From positions 1 to 5,248 of the forward strand of contig JANNGZ010000012.1 of the NCBI GenBank assembly GCA_031404155.1: a DNA stretch of 5,248 bases, written 5' to 3'. The stretch comes from JANNGZ01 sp031404155. Lineage in GTDB: Bacteria > Pseudomonadota > Gammaproteobacteria > Burkholderiales > Burkholderiaceae_C. The translations under genes and the position numbers were made by a program. The notes under the pieces were generated by a model. It had not been told where the DNA came from, ran no database searches, and saw only the letters and a list, made by a program, of their open reading frames with translations. Position 1 is the stretch's first letter; every line of letters starts with the position of its first letter. Shown piece by piece: positions 5,199 to 5,248 of the stretch.

Positions 5199-5248
5199 AT
5201 GCCATCGCATCCAACTCCCTGGCCGCATGCGCCGGTGCATCGTCTGAC
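5199..5248 (+). CDS. Start of a RAYT/IS200-like tyrosine transposase, cut by the window end
   Basis: The first 17 codons read MPSHPTPWPHAPVHRLT. The WPHAP-x-HRL block matches the N-terminus of many REP-associated tyrosine transposases (Y1_Tnp family), which begin this way before a G-x-Y-x-VT strand. The HUH motif and catalytic tyrosine would lie beyond the window. Such single-copy, domesticated enzymes act on REP hairpins. No ribosome-binding site is visible, so the start could be wrong. Evidence is limited to about nine diagnostic residues, so this is a tentative call. Confidence 0.5.
   Translation, partial: MPSHPTPWPHAPVHRL

Noticed and set aside
5058..5240. Minus-strand 60-codon frame opposite the transposase start, with AGGAGGG at 5189-5195
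   Set aside because: The purine-rich site is 17 bases from the nearest ATG, too far to serve it, and the translation is Arg-rich with no recognisable feature; it also overlaps the CoA-transferase fragment.

Overview
The window reads as a high-G+C betaproteobacterial sequence, most likely Burkholderiales of the Rubrivivax/Leptothrix/Ideonella kind. This is judged from protein style and codon use, not from a database match. It carries envelope genes: tolB-pal-cpoB on the minus strand, and divergently on the plus strand a lipid A flippase gene (msbA) whose 3' end is broken.

Layout. Positions 1-266 hold no gene. The first ~134 bases can fold into a nested, multi-stem structure, followed by a short palindrome with a 14-bp imperfect direct repeat. 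Positions 267-3023 (minus strand, read right to left) are tolB, pal and cpoB, the outer-membrane/periplasmic half of the Tol-Pal cell-envelope system. pal and cpoB overlap by one base (TAATG). The tolQ-tolR-tolA genes usually found just upstream of tolB are absent; a ~200-bp divergent promoter region and msbA stand there instead. Positions 3228-4832 encode MsbA from its first membrane helix through the Walker B/D-loop. The normal reading then stops just before the switch-histidine (H-loop).

The last ~415 bases are a mosaic. After msbA comes ~115 bp I cannot assign. Next, on the minus strand, are the start of a SufU-like Fe-S scaffold gene and the last codons of a SufS-like cysteine desulfurase, joined by an ATGA stop/start overlap. 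These abut a ~28-codon internal piece of 3-oxoacid CoA-transferase subunit A on the plus strand. An A+T-richer spacer (~47% G+C by hand count) follows, then the first 17 codons of what looks like a REP-associated tyrosine transposase (RAYT/IS200-like), cut by the window edge.

Together, TolB, Pal and CpoB link the outer membrane to peptidoglycan and coordinate constriction with cell-wall synthesis, while MsbA supplies lipopolysaccharide to the same envelope. The two points most worth checking are the structured element at the left edge and the patchwork at the right edge. The patchwork is either a real rearrangement scar beside a transposase or a chimeric/low-quality assembly end. I did not find a convincing new multi-gene system.
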